Of a DNA stretch of 25,425 nucleotides, positions 9,813 through 18,542 are shown one piece after another. Source of the stretch: Chara braunii (taxonomy: Eukaryota; Streptophyta; Charophyceae; Charales; Characeae); NCBI GenBank assembly GCA_003427395.1, contig BFEA01000136.1:2919678-2945102 (forward strand), given 5' to 3'. The translations under genes and the position numbers were made by a program. Each line of letters opens with the position of its first letter. The stretch's first letter is position 1. The notes below the pieces were generated by a model. The model was not told the DNA's origin. It did no database searches and worked only from the letters and a program-made list of their open reading frames with translations.

Positions 9813-9854
9813 GATCAACGGTCTAGCTGAGCAACCATATCGCAAAAAAGTCAC

Positions 9855-10115
9855 GGCTGGCTACCCATCAATAGATGGGCGCGAACTGGAAAAGGATACA
9901 CTGACTAATATTATTATTATTATTACGCTCGGCGAGAGTGTGATGTTCGGCGTGTGTGGAGTCGAAATTCTCCCAGTGTCACACAGAGTCCGGCTATAGA
10001 CTTGGGGGGAGGAGCGTGGCCAGAGTATCACAGCTAGCATGACATGATATGTACTAGCTGAAATGAACTACGGCCGTAGGATTCTTGGCTCCAACCTCCA
10101 AATCCCGTTTGACTT
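9855..10115. other. Region upstream of the tetraspanin
   Basis: This lies 5' of the minus-strand tetraspanin and would hold its promoter. I see an (ATT)n run near 9,909-9,924 but no convincing TATA or other motif. Confidence 0.4.
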
Positions 10116-10523
10116 GTTTGAAATGTGATAAGTTAGTGCAGCGTTGATGAACTCTTGATTTTTCAAGATTCAAGAGTAGCGCAGCGAGGCAATTGGTCGC
10201 ACTTGGTGGGAACACTTTTCTCCTCTGCTTTCGCGGCGCTGGGCGTGGGACGGCTACGCGGGATCCATTCTTCGCTCTGAGACGTTCCCACGTTACGTAC
10301 TTTCGGGACCAACATTCCTTCGTGTACCTCAGGAGTGTCAAGGCCAGATTCGTTAGGAACGTCCAAGCCTGACCTCGCCGTCATATCACTCTTCAACCGA
10401 ATTCGGGTTATCACATTTCAAACAGAGGAGAAAAGTGTTCCCACCAAGTGCGACCTAATGCCTCGCTGCGCTACTCTTGAATCTTGAAAAATCTAGAGTT
10501 AATCACCGCTGCACTAACTCATT
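10116..10523. mobile_element. Foldback element with ~96-bp terminal inverted repeats
   Basis: Positions 10132-10227 and 10423-10518 are inverted copies of equal length with only a handful of differences. About 195 bp of unrelated sequence separates them. A further 16-mer, GTTTGAAATGTGATAA at 10116-10131 (outside the left arm), is exactly complementary to 10408-10423 (inside the right arm). No open frame of note and no clear target duplication. The right end abuts a SINE 3' fragment at 10,524, so the element probably inserted in or beside that SINE. Confidence 0.82.
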
Positions 10524-10598
10524 GGAGGCTTGAGCACGGATGTGGCTGCTACGGGATTCCCCATAATATTATAATTCCAATATAAAGGTCCTGAAAGG
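10524..10598 (+). mobile_element. 3' fragment of the same SINE family
   Basis: GGAGGCTTGAGCACGGATGTGG followed by a diverged body and GGTCCTGAAAGG matches the 3' part of the SINE at 6,221-6,294. The 5' part and the pol III boxes are missing; the foldback element sits where they should be. Confidence 0.75.
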
Positions 10599-10655
10599 CT
10601 GTCTTGTCCAGATTCGACAGGCAATTGAATTGGTTGGGCTTAAAAGAGTTAGCCT

Positions 10656-10656
10656 T

Positions 10657-10693
<37 letters not shown>

Positions 10694-10714
10694 ATATAGA
10701 TATATATATATATT
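10656..10714. repeat. (TA)n microsatellite
   Basis: TA dinucleotide array with one interruption (TTGATATAGA). Confidence 0.95.
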
Positions 10715-10869
10715 TGAAACACAGCAATTTTTGACAACCGTCAGGAACATTTTGAAAGCTGCTTTTTCTACAAAACCCTCCTCTTCGCCACACAGTGCCG
10801 TTGAAGTGGTGAGGAACTCACGAGCGCACGTACAAAAGAGACAAGCCAGAGTGAGGGTAGGACAAGGGT

Positions 10870-11085
10870 TTCCTTTTCGACATTCAGAGGAGAACTGGAT
10901 GTCTCGTCTCGGCGCACCACTCTTCAAAAATGGCGAAGTTGTAGGCTGGGGAATGATCCTTTTCGACAGCGGATGTCGAAAAGGCTGGTCTAACAGATGT
11001 CGAATCGTCTTTTTCGACAGCTTGGCTTCGACAGCACGTCATTGAGCAGCCATATGCCAAATGTAGAAAAACAGAGTTTCGACAT
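10870..11085. repeat. Cluster of TTTCGACA/TGTCGAAA words with a perfect hairpin
   Basis: The word (T)TTTCGACA or its complement occurs about six times in ~210 bp. At 10958-10984 two copies form a perfect 11-bp stem (CCTTTTCGACA / TGTCGAAAAGG) with loop GCGGA. It looks like a binding-site cluster or a decayed repeat array. Confidence 0.6.
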
Positions 11086-11699
11086 TGGTGTGGCGAGGCC
11101 CTTAGTACAATGTCATGTGCTAGGAGACTTCTCCAAGCTGGTATTTTTGCAATTTACCCCTTTCTTGCTCGCTCGTCCTGTGCACTCCCGCCCCGCCCCC
11201 AGGGGAGTCTTCTTATTGGTGGCTGTCTGCCTCTTTCTTGGTAAGCTATTGGTCCATGCTCCACTACCCAACATTCAGCTGTTTGTAGACTGCAATCAGC
11301 AGTACACATTCTAACTGACGGAACTTTTTGAATGCATCAGACCATATCTGCGCCCAGATGCATTGAGAGTGGTGTGCAGTGGAGCAATGCCAATTGACCA
11401 AGTGCTGTGTAACGTTCTTCACTCGTCCTTTCTTTGACCAAGGAAGGGGCTGCATATCCAGGAGAGCTACCGGTAGTGAGAGCTCGTGCCGTGCTGTGAA
11501 GCACGGGCAAGCATGAGAGGTGCGGCTTGCTTATATAATAGCTGAGGAGGGAAATCGAGAGGATGGTCCCGGGGCGTAATCCCATTTAGCCGAAATTCTC
11601 AAATTTCGACCCCATAGATTACAAAGAGGGGAAACTAGGGTGCAGTCAAGGTTTTCAGTTTTCGCGAATCTTTCTCCAATGCCAGGAAACGATTGTGAA
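11086..11699. other. Intergenic stretch, no gene recognised
   Basis: A short hairpin (CGTGCT-GTGA-AGCACG, 11490-11505) and a TATATAA word at about 11,531-11,538 are present. No coding sequence or recognisable RNA follows them. Confidence 0.45.
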
Positions 11700-11702
11700 T
11701 GT

Positions 11703-12159
11703 GGGGCTCGTTCGACACTCCTCGGGCGCGTAAAGTCCCCAAGGAATTGTTCGTTCCACCTATCCTCGGGGATGCAGTCCGAAAAAGAAACGTGAAAACA
11801 CTCCGAAGGAAATTCCTTGGGCTCCGAGGATTCCCCAGCCATTTCTTCCTTTTGCCCAAGGGACCTCGTGAGGTCCCTTGGGCAAAAGGAATCCGCATTT
11901 CACGGTGAGGAGAGGGCACACGGGTAGAGAGACGTTACAACCGAGAATCTGGATCGTGGCGGCACGCTATTGGCTGAAGGCCTCAAGCACATTTGATTTT
12001 TTTTTCCTTTTCTTTTTCCTTTCCTGACATCGCTCGAAGGAAATGTCTTCGGGCCACGTCCCCGAGGACAGGTGGAATGAAGGGCCCAAATTTCCTTGAG
12101 AGCTCAAAGGAATTTTTCCTTTCGCCCGAGGATTCCCCGAGGAGTGTAGAACGAGCCCC
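11703..12159 (+). mobile_element. MITE copy 1 (GGG...CCC termini, 3-bp TSD)
   Basis: The termini GGGGCTCGTTCGACACTCCTCGGG (left) and its inverted partner, ending ACGAGCCCC (right), bound a 457-bp element flanked on both sides by TGT (11700-11702 and 12160-12162). Diverged inverted similarity extends inward at least ~100 bp, including TTCCACCT(A/G)TCCTCGGGGA. CCTCGG/CCGAGG words recur throughout the arms, as subterminal transposase-binding repeats do in many DNA transposons. A 94-bp core at 11898-11991 is shared with copy 2. No open frame encodes a transposase. The 3-bp duplication and GGG/CCC ends fit a PIF/Harbinger-type non-autonomous element, but that superfamily call is inference. Confidence 0.85.
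11846..11891. repeat. Perfect 22-bp-stem palindrome
   Basis: Arms 11846-11867 and 11870-11891 are exact reverse complements separated by GT. It lies inside MITE copy 1; copy 2 lacks most of the left arm here. The structure would extrude readily as a cruciform or form a strong RNA hairpin. Confidence 0.95.
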
Positions 12160-12396
12160 TGTATCCCAACCCAGCTTTAGGGTTGAGCGGGGATGTGTTG
12201 TATTCGAGGGATGCCTGAAGTGGATTTAGAACGGTTAATTGCAAAAATATTGCTTTTTCCAAGTTTGGCAGCAAGAATGTTGTCCGTTCGAAGATTCCTT
12301 TGCAAAAATAGAGGTTTCGTTGCAACTTTACCAGGAACCCATAGTTTGCCAGCAAAAATGTCGTGTTTTGCCAAGTTTCACAGCAAGGGACCCATA

Positions 12397-12838
12397 GGGC
12401 GTCGTTAGACACTCCTCGGGGCATCCTCGGGCTCCGAGGATGAATCCTCGGAAAAGTTCAGGGTTTTTGTTGTCTTCGTTCCACTCATCCTCGGAGCATC
12501 TGTTTTAGGACTCATCCTCCAAGCAATGTCAGAAAAATAAAAGGAAAAAAAAAAGAAAAAAAGTTGTGCTTCAGGCTTGCAGCCAATAGGGTGCCGCCAC
12601 GATCAGAATTCTCGGTTGTAACGTCTCTCTACGTGCATGCCCTCTCCTCTCCGTGAAACACGGATCCTCGGGCTCCAAGGGACCTCGCGGAGGACGATTT
12701 GGCTGGGAAATCCTCGGAGCCCAAGGATTTGTCCTCGGAGTGTTGTCACATTTCCGTTCCGGAAATCAGCTCCGAGGACAGGTGGAACGACGACGGAATC
12801 CTTGGAATCGCGTCCCCGAGGAGTGTCCAACGACGCCC
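12397..12838 (-). mobile_element. MITE copy 2, nested in the MULE left TIR
   Basis: A 442-bp element with termini GGGCGTCGTTAGACACTCCTCGGGG and the inverse ending AACGACGCCC, flanked by ATA at 12394-12396 and 12839-12841. The opposite arm of the host MULE reads, in reverse complement, GGGACCCGTAGGCCTTTGG with a single GTA: an empty site that proves insertion and the 3-bp duplication. In reverse complement the element aligns along its length to copy 1; the 94-bp core is at 12565-12658. It carries many CCTCGG/CCGAGG words. No coding capacity. Confidence 0.9.
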
Positions 12839-12894
12839 ATAGGCCTCTGGCTTCAGGTACTCAGGCACTCAGCGTTCGGGCCTCAGGTACTCAG

Positions 12895-12938
12895 GGGCAG
12901 CGTTTCTTTTTTTTTTGGGCAGCGTTTCTTTTTTTTTT
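12895..12938. repeat. Two-copy GGGCAGCGTTTC(T)n repeat
   Basis: GGGCAGCGTTTC followed by T10-T11 appears twice in tandem at the start of the MULE interior; the first copy overlaps the end of the left inverted repeat. Confidence 0.8.
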
Positions 12939-12948
12939 TCCGGCTGGT

Positions 12949-12996
12949 GTGGCCGAGGCATCTCGGCCGCGGCCACACCCGAGATGCCTCGGCCAC
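12949..12996. repeat. GC-rich hairpin inside the MULE
   Basis: GTGGCCGAGGCATCTCGG (12949-12966) and its exact complement (12979-12996) form an 18-bp perfect stem around a 12-base loop. A partial third copy (GATGCCTCGGCCACG) lies near 13,050. Confidence 0.92.
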
Positions 12997-13358
12997 GGCG
13001 GACATTTAAAAGAAAACAAAAACACCTCTACGCGTGGCTGTGCCACGGCCGCGATGCCTCGGCCACGCCCGTGCGAAAAAACAAAAACAAACAAACAAAC
13101 AAAACAAAAAAAAAAAAACGATGCCCCTAAGTACCTGAGGCCCGAATGCTGAGTGCCTGAGTACCTGAGGCCAAAGGCCTACGGGTCCCTTGCTGTGAAA
13201 CTTGGCAAGACGCGACATTTTTGCTGGCAAACTACGGGAACTCGATAAAGCTGCAACGAAACCTCTATTTATTTTTGCAAAGGAAACTTCGAACGGACAA
13301 CATTTTTGCTGCCAAACTTGGAAAGGAGCAATATTTTTGCAATTAACCCATTTAGAAC

Positions 13359-14040
13359 TGAAAACGTGACTACAAAGATCAAGGGTCACAATGAAGGATT
13401 GCGGTAAGTGGGACTTGGCACCCAGAACCTGAATAATATTGTGGCTGTACACGCATGTAAACTCACAGGGGAAAAAAAAAAAAAAAGTTAGCTTACAGCG
13501 CATGGGGTCGAATCCCAAGGAAATTTAAAGAAAGGAGTCCCGAGGCATTTAATAAGGGTCAGGTCTGCCTCCCGGCCCTGCCCTCCACCTCCGATTTAGA
13601 TAGAGAAAAAAAGGTAAAAGCTTCACTGTAGAGGGTTTTGAGCTCGACTTTGCCTTCTACGCACTGCCAAATTGAATGAGTCAGACACTCCCTACCCTAA
13701 TCATGGGACCAGTACAAGACGGATGATGTTTCTTTGACAAAAAAATGTATAAAACGCAAATTTCGTCATCATCCCCCTCTCTTCACAATGATCCACAACT
13801 TGGCATCGAATAGAAATTGAAGATGCATTTGCATTTGCTGTCATTACCAAAGGTAAACAGTAGGAATTCAATCAAAACATCTCGGCCCCCCCCCCAAAAA
13901 AAAAAAAAAAAAACCTCCTCCAAGTGAATTTCCTGTATTGGGACGGCTGAATCAGGGCTTCCCCAAAGTATCCCAATGCCAGCACAGCCAAAAAATGAGT
14001 CTCTCCACTCATCCATGCACCCAAAGCCAACTCTAGAATA
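13359..14040. other. Unassigned sequence left of the assembly gap
   Basis: No gene is recognised. A-rich runs occur at about 13,472-13,485 and 13,899-13,912, the latter after a C run. A box B-like GGTCGAATCCC sits near 13,506 but has no box A partner. Confidence 0.45.
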
Positions 14041-14515
14041 NNNNNNNNNNNNNNNNNNNNNNNNNNNNNNNNNNNNNNNNNNNNNNNNNNNNNNNNNNNN
14101 NNNNNNNNNNNNNNNNNNNNNNNNNNNNNNNNNNNNNNNNNNNNNNNNNNNNNNNNNNNNNNNNNNNNNNNNNNNNNNNNNNNNNNNNNNNNNNNNNNNN
14201 NNNNNNNNNNNNNNNNNNNNNNNNNNNNNNNNNNNNNNNNNNNNNNNNNNNNNNNNNNNNNNNNNNNNNNNNNNNNNNNNNNNNNNNNNNNNNNNNNNNN
14301 NNNNNNNNNNNNNNNNNNNNNNNNNNNNNNNNNNNNNNNNNNNNNNNNNNNNNNNNNNNNNNNNNNNNNNNNNNNNNNNNNNNNNNNNNNNNNNNNNNNN
14401 NNNNNNNNNNNNNNNNNNNNNNNNNNNNNNNNNNNNNNNNNNNNNNNNNNNNNNNNNNNNNNNNNNNNNNNNNNNNNNNNNNNNNNNNNNNNNNNNNNNN
14501 NNNNNNNNNNNNNNN
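14041..14515. other. Assembly gap (475 N)
   Basis: Run of N. Open frames reported across it on any strand have no meaning. Confidence 0.99.
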
Positions 14516-14690
14516 GGGCCCAGCGTCCCATAACGAGCACATTCAGAAAAGTCATCAGAAAATTCCATGAAGATGAAACTAGAAGCCTACTAAGAATTTT
14601 GGAGCTACTTCAGACTTTTTTTCAAGGAACTTCAAAGTTAGACAAAATTCAAAAAACGACTCAAGAATCCACCATCAGTCCTCTTTACCG

Positions 14691-15009
14691 CACTCCGGCA
14701 AGACTTACTACAGCAAAGCCACCATCTCTACTGCTGCTATGCCCTGTTTCTGTCCTACCACCTAGCCCCTTCACTAGTAGGACGCGTGATATCTTTCTCT
14801 CTCTCACCTCATTCCTCCTTTTTTTAAGGCTAGAAAGCTACTATGAATCAGAAATATTGGAAACGCTTCAGACATGTCTACAACCCTCCAACCAATCCCC
14901 AGGTCCCCACTCCAGCAAGACTTACTGCAGCACAGCCACCATCTCTGCTGCTGCTGTGCTCTATTACCATCCTACCAGCTAGCCCACTCACTAGTAGGAC
15001 GCGTGATAC
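14691..15009. repeat. Diverged ~100-bp direct repeat, period 217
   Basis: CACTCC(G/A)GCAAGACTTACT begins copies at 14691 and 14908. Both run through CAGC(A)CC ATCTCT.CTGCTGCT and end in CACTAGTAGGACGCGTGATA. Substitutions are scattered, which indicates age. Confidence 0.85.
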
Positions 15010-15025
15010 CCCACCTGCAGGTGCC

Positions 15026-15109
15026 ACAGTTCTGTCTTCGTCATCGAAAGGGAGGTCAGGGAAGACCGACAAGTGCAACAGTTCTGTCTTTGTCATCGAA
15101 GGGGAGGTC
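15026..15109. repeat. Two-copy 52-bp tandem repeat
   Basis: ACAGTTCTGTCTTCGTCATC at 15026 recurs as ACAGTTCTGTCTTTGTCATC at 15078, each followed by GAAAGGGAGGTC or GAAGGGGAGGTC. Confidence 0.85.
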
Positions 15110-15118
15110 CCGGGTACT

Positions 15119-15815
15119 CCCCCAACTCCATCCTAGTAAAGGGTTTGAAGGACCATATCCTTGGCACGAGCCAGGCACAATCCTCAGCCTGCAATCTCCT
15201 GCCCCCTCGGAGATTCCAGTCTGCGTCATCGAGAGGGCAAGCCAGCGCTGCCCGAGGCCAATCGCACCAGGATGAACCCTCATCATCGGTACCCATCTGG
15301 CAACTAAGGCTGCCCGATGCCAATCGCATCTAATGAAAGATCCCCCAGCCGGTACCCCTCGGACAACCTAATTCCACCCTCTCTCCGTCCTCACAAAGAG
15401 TCATCTTGTGCCCTTTACCCCTCACCTTGAACAGATCCCCCAAAACCCAACAGAACCTTCACTCACCTCCTTCTCCTCCCCAACTCCGTCCTAGTAAAGA
15501 GTTCGACAGACCATGTCCTCAGCAAGAGCCAGATACAATCCTCACCCTGCAATCTCCTGCCTCCTCGGAGATTCCAGTTTCCGTCATCGAGGGGGTGAGC
15601 CAGCACCGCCTGAGGCCAATCGCACCAGAGTGAACCCTCATCAGCCGGTACCCATCCGACAACCAAAGTTGCCCGACGCCAATCGCATCCAATGAAAGTT
15701 CCCCTAGCCGGTACCCCTCAGACAGCCCCGATGCACCCTCTCTCCGTCCTCACAAAGAGTCATCTCGTGCCCTTTGCCCTCCATCTTGGACAGATCCCCA
15801 AGCTCAACAGAACCG
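15119..15815. repeat. Two-copy 358-bp tandem repeat
   Basis: The unit starting CCAACTCC(A/G)TCCTAGTAAAG runs at about 15,122 and 15,480. Landmarks such as CTCGGAGATTCCAGT, GAGGCCAATCGCACCAG, the GGTACCCATC word and CTCTCTCCGTCCTCACAAAG appear in the same order in both copies. By eye identity is about 85%. The short Pro/Ser-rich open frames within the copies are not conserved as proteins, so I treat it as satellite-like or a fragment of a longer repeat. Confidence 0.88.
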
Positions 15816-15954
15816 CCCCATATGAATTCACGAAATTTCAGAAGCGAATTTTAGCCGATTTTTGAGACCACATGCCACCACTGAAATCACTAAGACTTAT
15901 TACCAGTACCAGTAAAAAACCAGACTAACGATTGTGTAGAGTGAGAAGTTTTTT

Positions 15955-16330
15955 AGAAGATTTTATAGGAAATTATTTCGAGAATATTTTTAGAAGCTTT
16001 TATAGGAAAATATTTCGAGAATCAGCAGTTAGATTTGGGAAGCTTCTATAGGAAAATATTTCGAGTTGTAGAATCAGAAGTTTTTAAGATGCTTATCATA
16101 GAAGAATATTTCAAGAATATTTGTAAAAGCTTTTAAAGAAGAATATTTCGAGAATCAGAAGTTTTTTTTTTTTTTGAGACTTTACTAGGAAAATATTTCG
16201 AGAATATTGGAAGAATATTGGAAGAATAGTTTTGAAGATAACCTAGTCGTAACCCAAAGTTTGTTGAAAACTTTAATAGGAAATTATTTCGAGAATATTA
16301 GAAGAACAGTTTTGAAGATAACCTAATCAT
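15955..16330. repeat. AT-rich minisatellite (AATATTTCGAGAAT core)
   Basis: About seven diverged copies of CTTTTATAGGAAAATATTTCGAGAAT occur at irregular 37-90-bp spacing between 15,961 and 16,295. A longer unit ending GAAGATAACCTA(G/A)TC is duplicated near 16,235 and 16,314. Confidence 0.85.
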
Positions 16331-17703
16331 ATCCTTTTGATCAAAATCAGAATATATCACAAGGACAAAGAAATCCACGAGGAGTGATCAATGGAAGCAT
16401 CAAAACCATGTTGATCATCAAACGACTAAGGACACGAAACCATGCCAGACACTCAATCTTTAAAACAGGGCCCAACTGTGACGACGCAGATCCCGTACGA
16501 AGTGAAAGATGAGAAAAAAACCTTCTCCCTTCTTCTTCAACCCTTCCTTCCACTTACCTCTCACCCTTCAAACCCTACCCCTGTACCTCTGGGGGAAGAA
16601 GAGTTCACTTCCTCCCGCTGCTAGTTCAAGGCTCAAGGCAACACTAACTCCAAAGGTATAAGCGGCCATCTTCGATCCTTGTAGGGAGTCGAAAACAGTG
16701 TGGCACCCCTCGCCAAGCCCGTTGACAAGTCACCACAGGAGGTTCGAATTTCCATAGCCGTAAACTTACCACACACTTACATATAGTTGAAGAAGAAGGC
16801 AGATTCGGAATCACTACGTCATTTCATGAACAGCTGCATCATACCAAATAAAGCCCGAAGTCATACAACCACCACCTCATGCCCCCGTCATTCTCAGCGC
16901 CCGACACACTCGAATTTCATGGCGCGCCCTAGATCTTCGATATCTCATCATTCAATGGACCATTTGCTCTAAGATTTGGATCACCTCAGCTCCTCGACAT
17001 AGCCCATCGGCGGGCCAATTTTCAGCTCAGGGCGCGCGCCCAATCGTGCACTATCGTCGAGCGCGCGCGCGTCATTTTCCTTGCTGCGTGCAGTTTTCCA
17101 GCGCGGGCGGTTCTTCGCCTTGGCGGTAACCTTGATTGACGATCGATGCTGCCGGGGCGCAGTGCTCCCGGTAGCGCTGCGCCGCCCGCCATCCTGTTGA
17201 GGTACCCCGGGCATGCTCACACTCGGACCTTTTGCTTTGCAAATCCGCAATCACGAGCAGACTGTGTCCAGGGCGGAGCCTCTGATTTAGGTACTATTTG
17301 AGGAAATGCCTTCTTTCCATATTTTGCCTGGGAAAAAGGAGAGACAATGGGTAGCCGGAGATGTGTGGAAAAAAAAAGAAAGTGTTGGTGCGGGATGCCT
17401 TTCTTTACACTGCCACCAAAAGTATGATTGGAGAACACAGCAGCCATGCATCATCGAAAGTGCTGTGCCACTGTGACTGGTTTTAGGTAAATTTTTCCTT
17501 TTTCCTTCTTTTTTCAAGTTTTCTTCTTTTCCCCTCCGAGCCTCTTTTTGTCGAGGCAGAAAAGAACTGTGCGCCGAGCATTGGGGAAGCGCCAGCATGA
17601 CTTTGTTTCTACCTTTTCGCTGGCGCCACCAGCCACGTGGGTCCGGTAGCGCCCGAAGAATCGGGAATGACTCCTTTTGGTGTTTCGAGTGTCCCTGCGA
17701 TAG
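16331..17703. other. Intergenic stretch with a CpG-rich patch
   Basis: No gene is recognised. 17,000-17,220 is markedly GC- and CpG-rich, with the palindrome GGGCGCGCGCCC at 17030-17041. The ~150-codon minus-strand frame at 17,287-17,739 has no recognisable domain and overlaps the next MITE, so it is not called. Confidence 0.45.
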
Positions 17704-17706
17704 ATA

Positions 17707-18113
17707 GGGTCTCGCTCCACTACTATCTGCTGTACACAATTTCGTATAGCGGCCGTATAGCTGTCAGAGCTCTAAAAACCGTATAAAACCTAGTGTCGCT
17801 CCACTTACTATCCGCTATACGAGTCTCCAATTTTGGAGTTCACCACAAAACACTCTCACAGCACTACAAAACATCAATTTGTCGGTCCAGACTCCAGGCT
17901 CTCCATACGATTTTGTGATCCTACGCCGACCTCCTTCGACCACCCTCCGAGTAACGACTTCTGCAGGCTGTGAACTATACGGGATCGTATGGTGAATCCG
18001 GAGGGCGCCATCTGACATCCATACGGTGATTTCCGAAGGTGGATTTCGGATAGTAAGTGGAGCGGTGACTTACTATCTGAAATCGTACAGCAGATAGTAG
18101 TGGAGCGAGACCC
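17707..18113. mobile_element. MITE of a second GGG...CCC family, perfect 29-bp TIRs
   Basis: Arms 17707-17735 and 18085-18113 are exact inverted copies (GGGTCTCGCTCCACTACTAT...). ATA flanks both ends (17704-17706 and 18114-18116). A second, inner inverted pair of a related word, CGCTCCACTTACTATCC, lies at 17797-17813 and 18048-18064, so the terminal motif is present four times. Internal sequence is non-coding and rich in CGTATA words. Perfect arms suggest relatively recent activity. The terminus recalls the MITEs at 11,703 and 12,397 (GGG, then CTCG), but the body is unrelated. Confidence 0.92.
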
Positions 18114-18192
18114 ATAAGTTCCAAGCCACTTTTTTCCGACTCGGAGGGTGGAAACGCCGTGCGTGCCAAAAACAAAACAAACCGGTGGGGGG

Positions 18193-18209
18193 GGCTGGCA
18201 CTGCCAGCC
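18193..18209. repeat. Short perfect hairpin word
   Basis: GGCTGGCA-C-TGCCAGCC, an 8-bp perfect inverted repeat with a one-base centre, following a G8 run. Confidence 0.7.
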
Positions 18210-18317
18210 ATTGTGCTCTGGCAAGCGACCCCCAAAAGGTCTAGTGCGCAAGCAGCCGTGTCAGAGAAAAATGGCTGTGGAACGGACTGGTGGCTTGTAC
18301 ATTGCCCATCTTTCAGG

Positions 18318-18495
18318 GGTCGGGGTACCGGACCCAAACCGCTGGCAGCACCAGCCAAAATGAGGCCCGAACCCGCTCCTTTTTTTTTGTTGCGCAGGTC
18401 ATTTTCTGGCGAGGCTCAAGTAGCTGGGCGAGGTCGGGGTACCAGACCCAAACGGCTGGCAGCACTAGATAAAATGAGGCCCGAACCCGCTCCTT
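18318..18495. repeat. 64-bp direct repeat, period 114
   Basis: GGTCGGGGTACC(G/A)GACCCAAAC begins at 18318 and 18432. Both copies end AAAATGAGGCCCGAACCCGCTCC followed by a T run. The second T run merges with the poly(A) end of the minus-strand LINE. Confidence 0.88.
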
Positions 18496-18536
18496 TTTTT
18501 TTTTTTTTTTTTTTTTTGGGAGAACATAGTATCAAT

Positions 18537-18542
18537 TTATTG
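18537..18542 (-). promoter_or_regulatory. LINE polyadenylation signal
   Basis: AATAAA on the minus strand, 19 bases upstream of the poly(A) tail that ends the LINE. Confidence 0.8.

Larger units (their letters stand above)
12233..13349. mobile_element. Mutator-like (MULE) non-autonomous element, 9-bp TSD
   Basis: The element starts GGTTAATTGCAAAAATATTG and ends with the inverse (...TTGCAATTAACCC). It is flanked by an exact 9-bp direct repeat, ATTTAGAAC, at 12224-12232 and 13350-13358. The right terminal inverted repeat is about 230 bp (13119-13349). The left matches it in two pieces, 12233-12396 and about 12842-12907, because MITE copy 2 is inserted between them. The centre (about 12,908-13,118) holds poly-T/poly-A runs and GC hairpins but no gene. 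Known: long inverted repeats plus a 9-bp duplication are the hallmark of Mutator-like transposons. Inferred: mobilised by an unseen transposase. Confidence 0.87.

Noticed and set aside
11529-11540. TATATAA as a core promoter
   Set aside because: No recognisable coding or RNA gene follows at a sensible distance, and the word is common in AT-rich DNA.
13499-13515. Box B-like GGTCGAATCCC
   Set aside because: No convincing box A upstream; one word is too short to support a tRNA or SINE.
13783-14568. Long frames across 14,041-14,515
   Set aside because: They exist only because N codons were read as open; no flanking homology.
16741-16755. Box B-like AGGTTCGAATTTCC
   Set aside because: No box A at the proper distance and no cloverleaf pairing.
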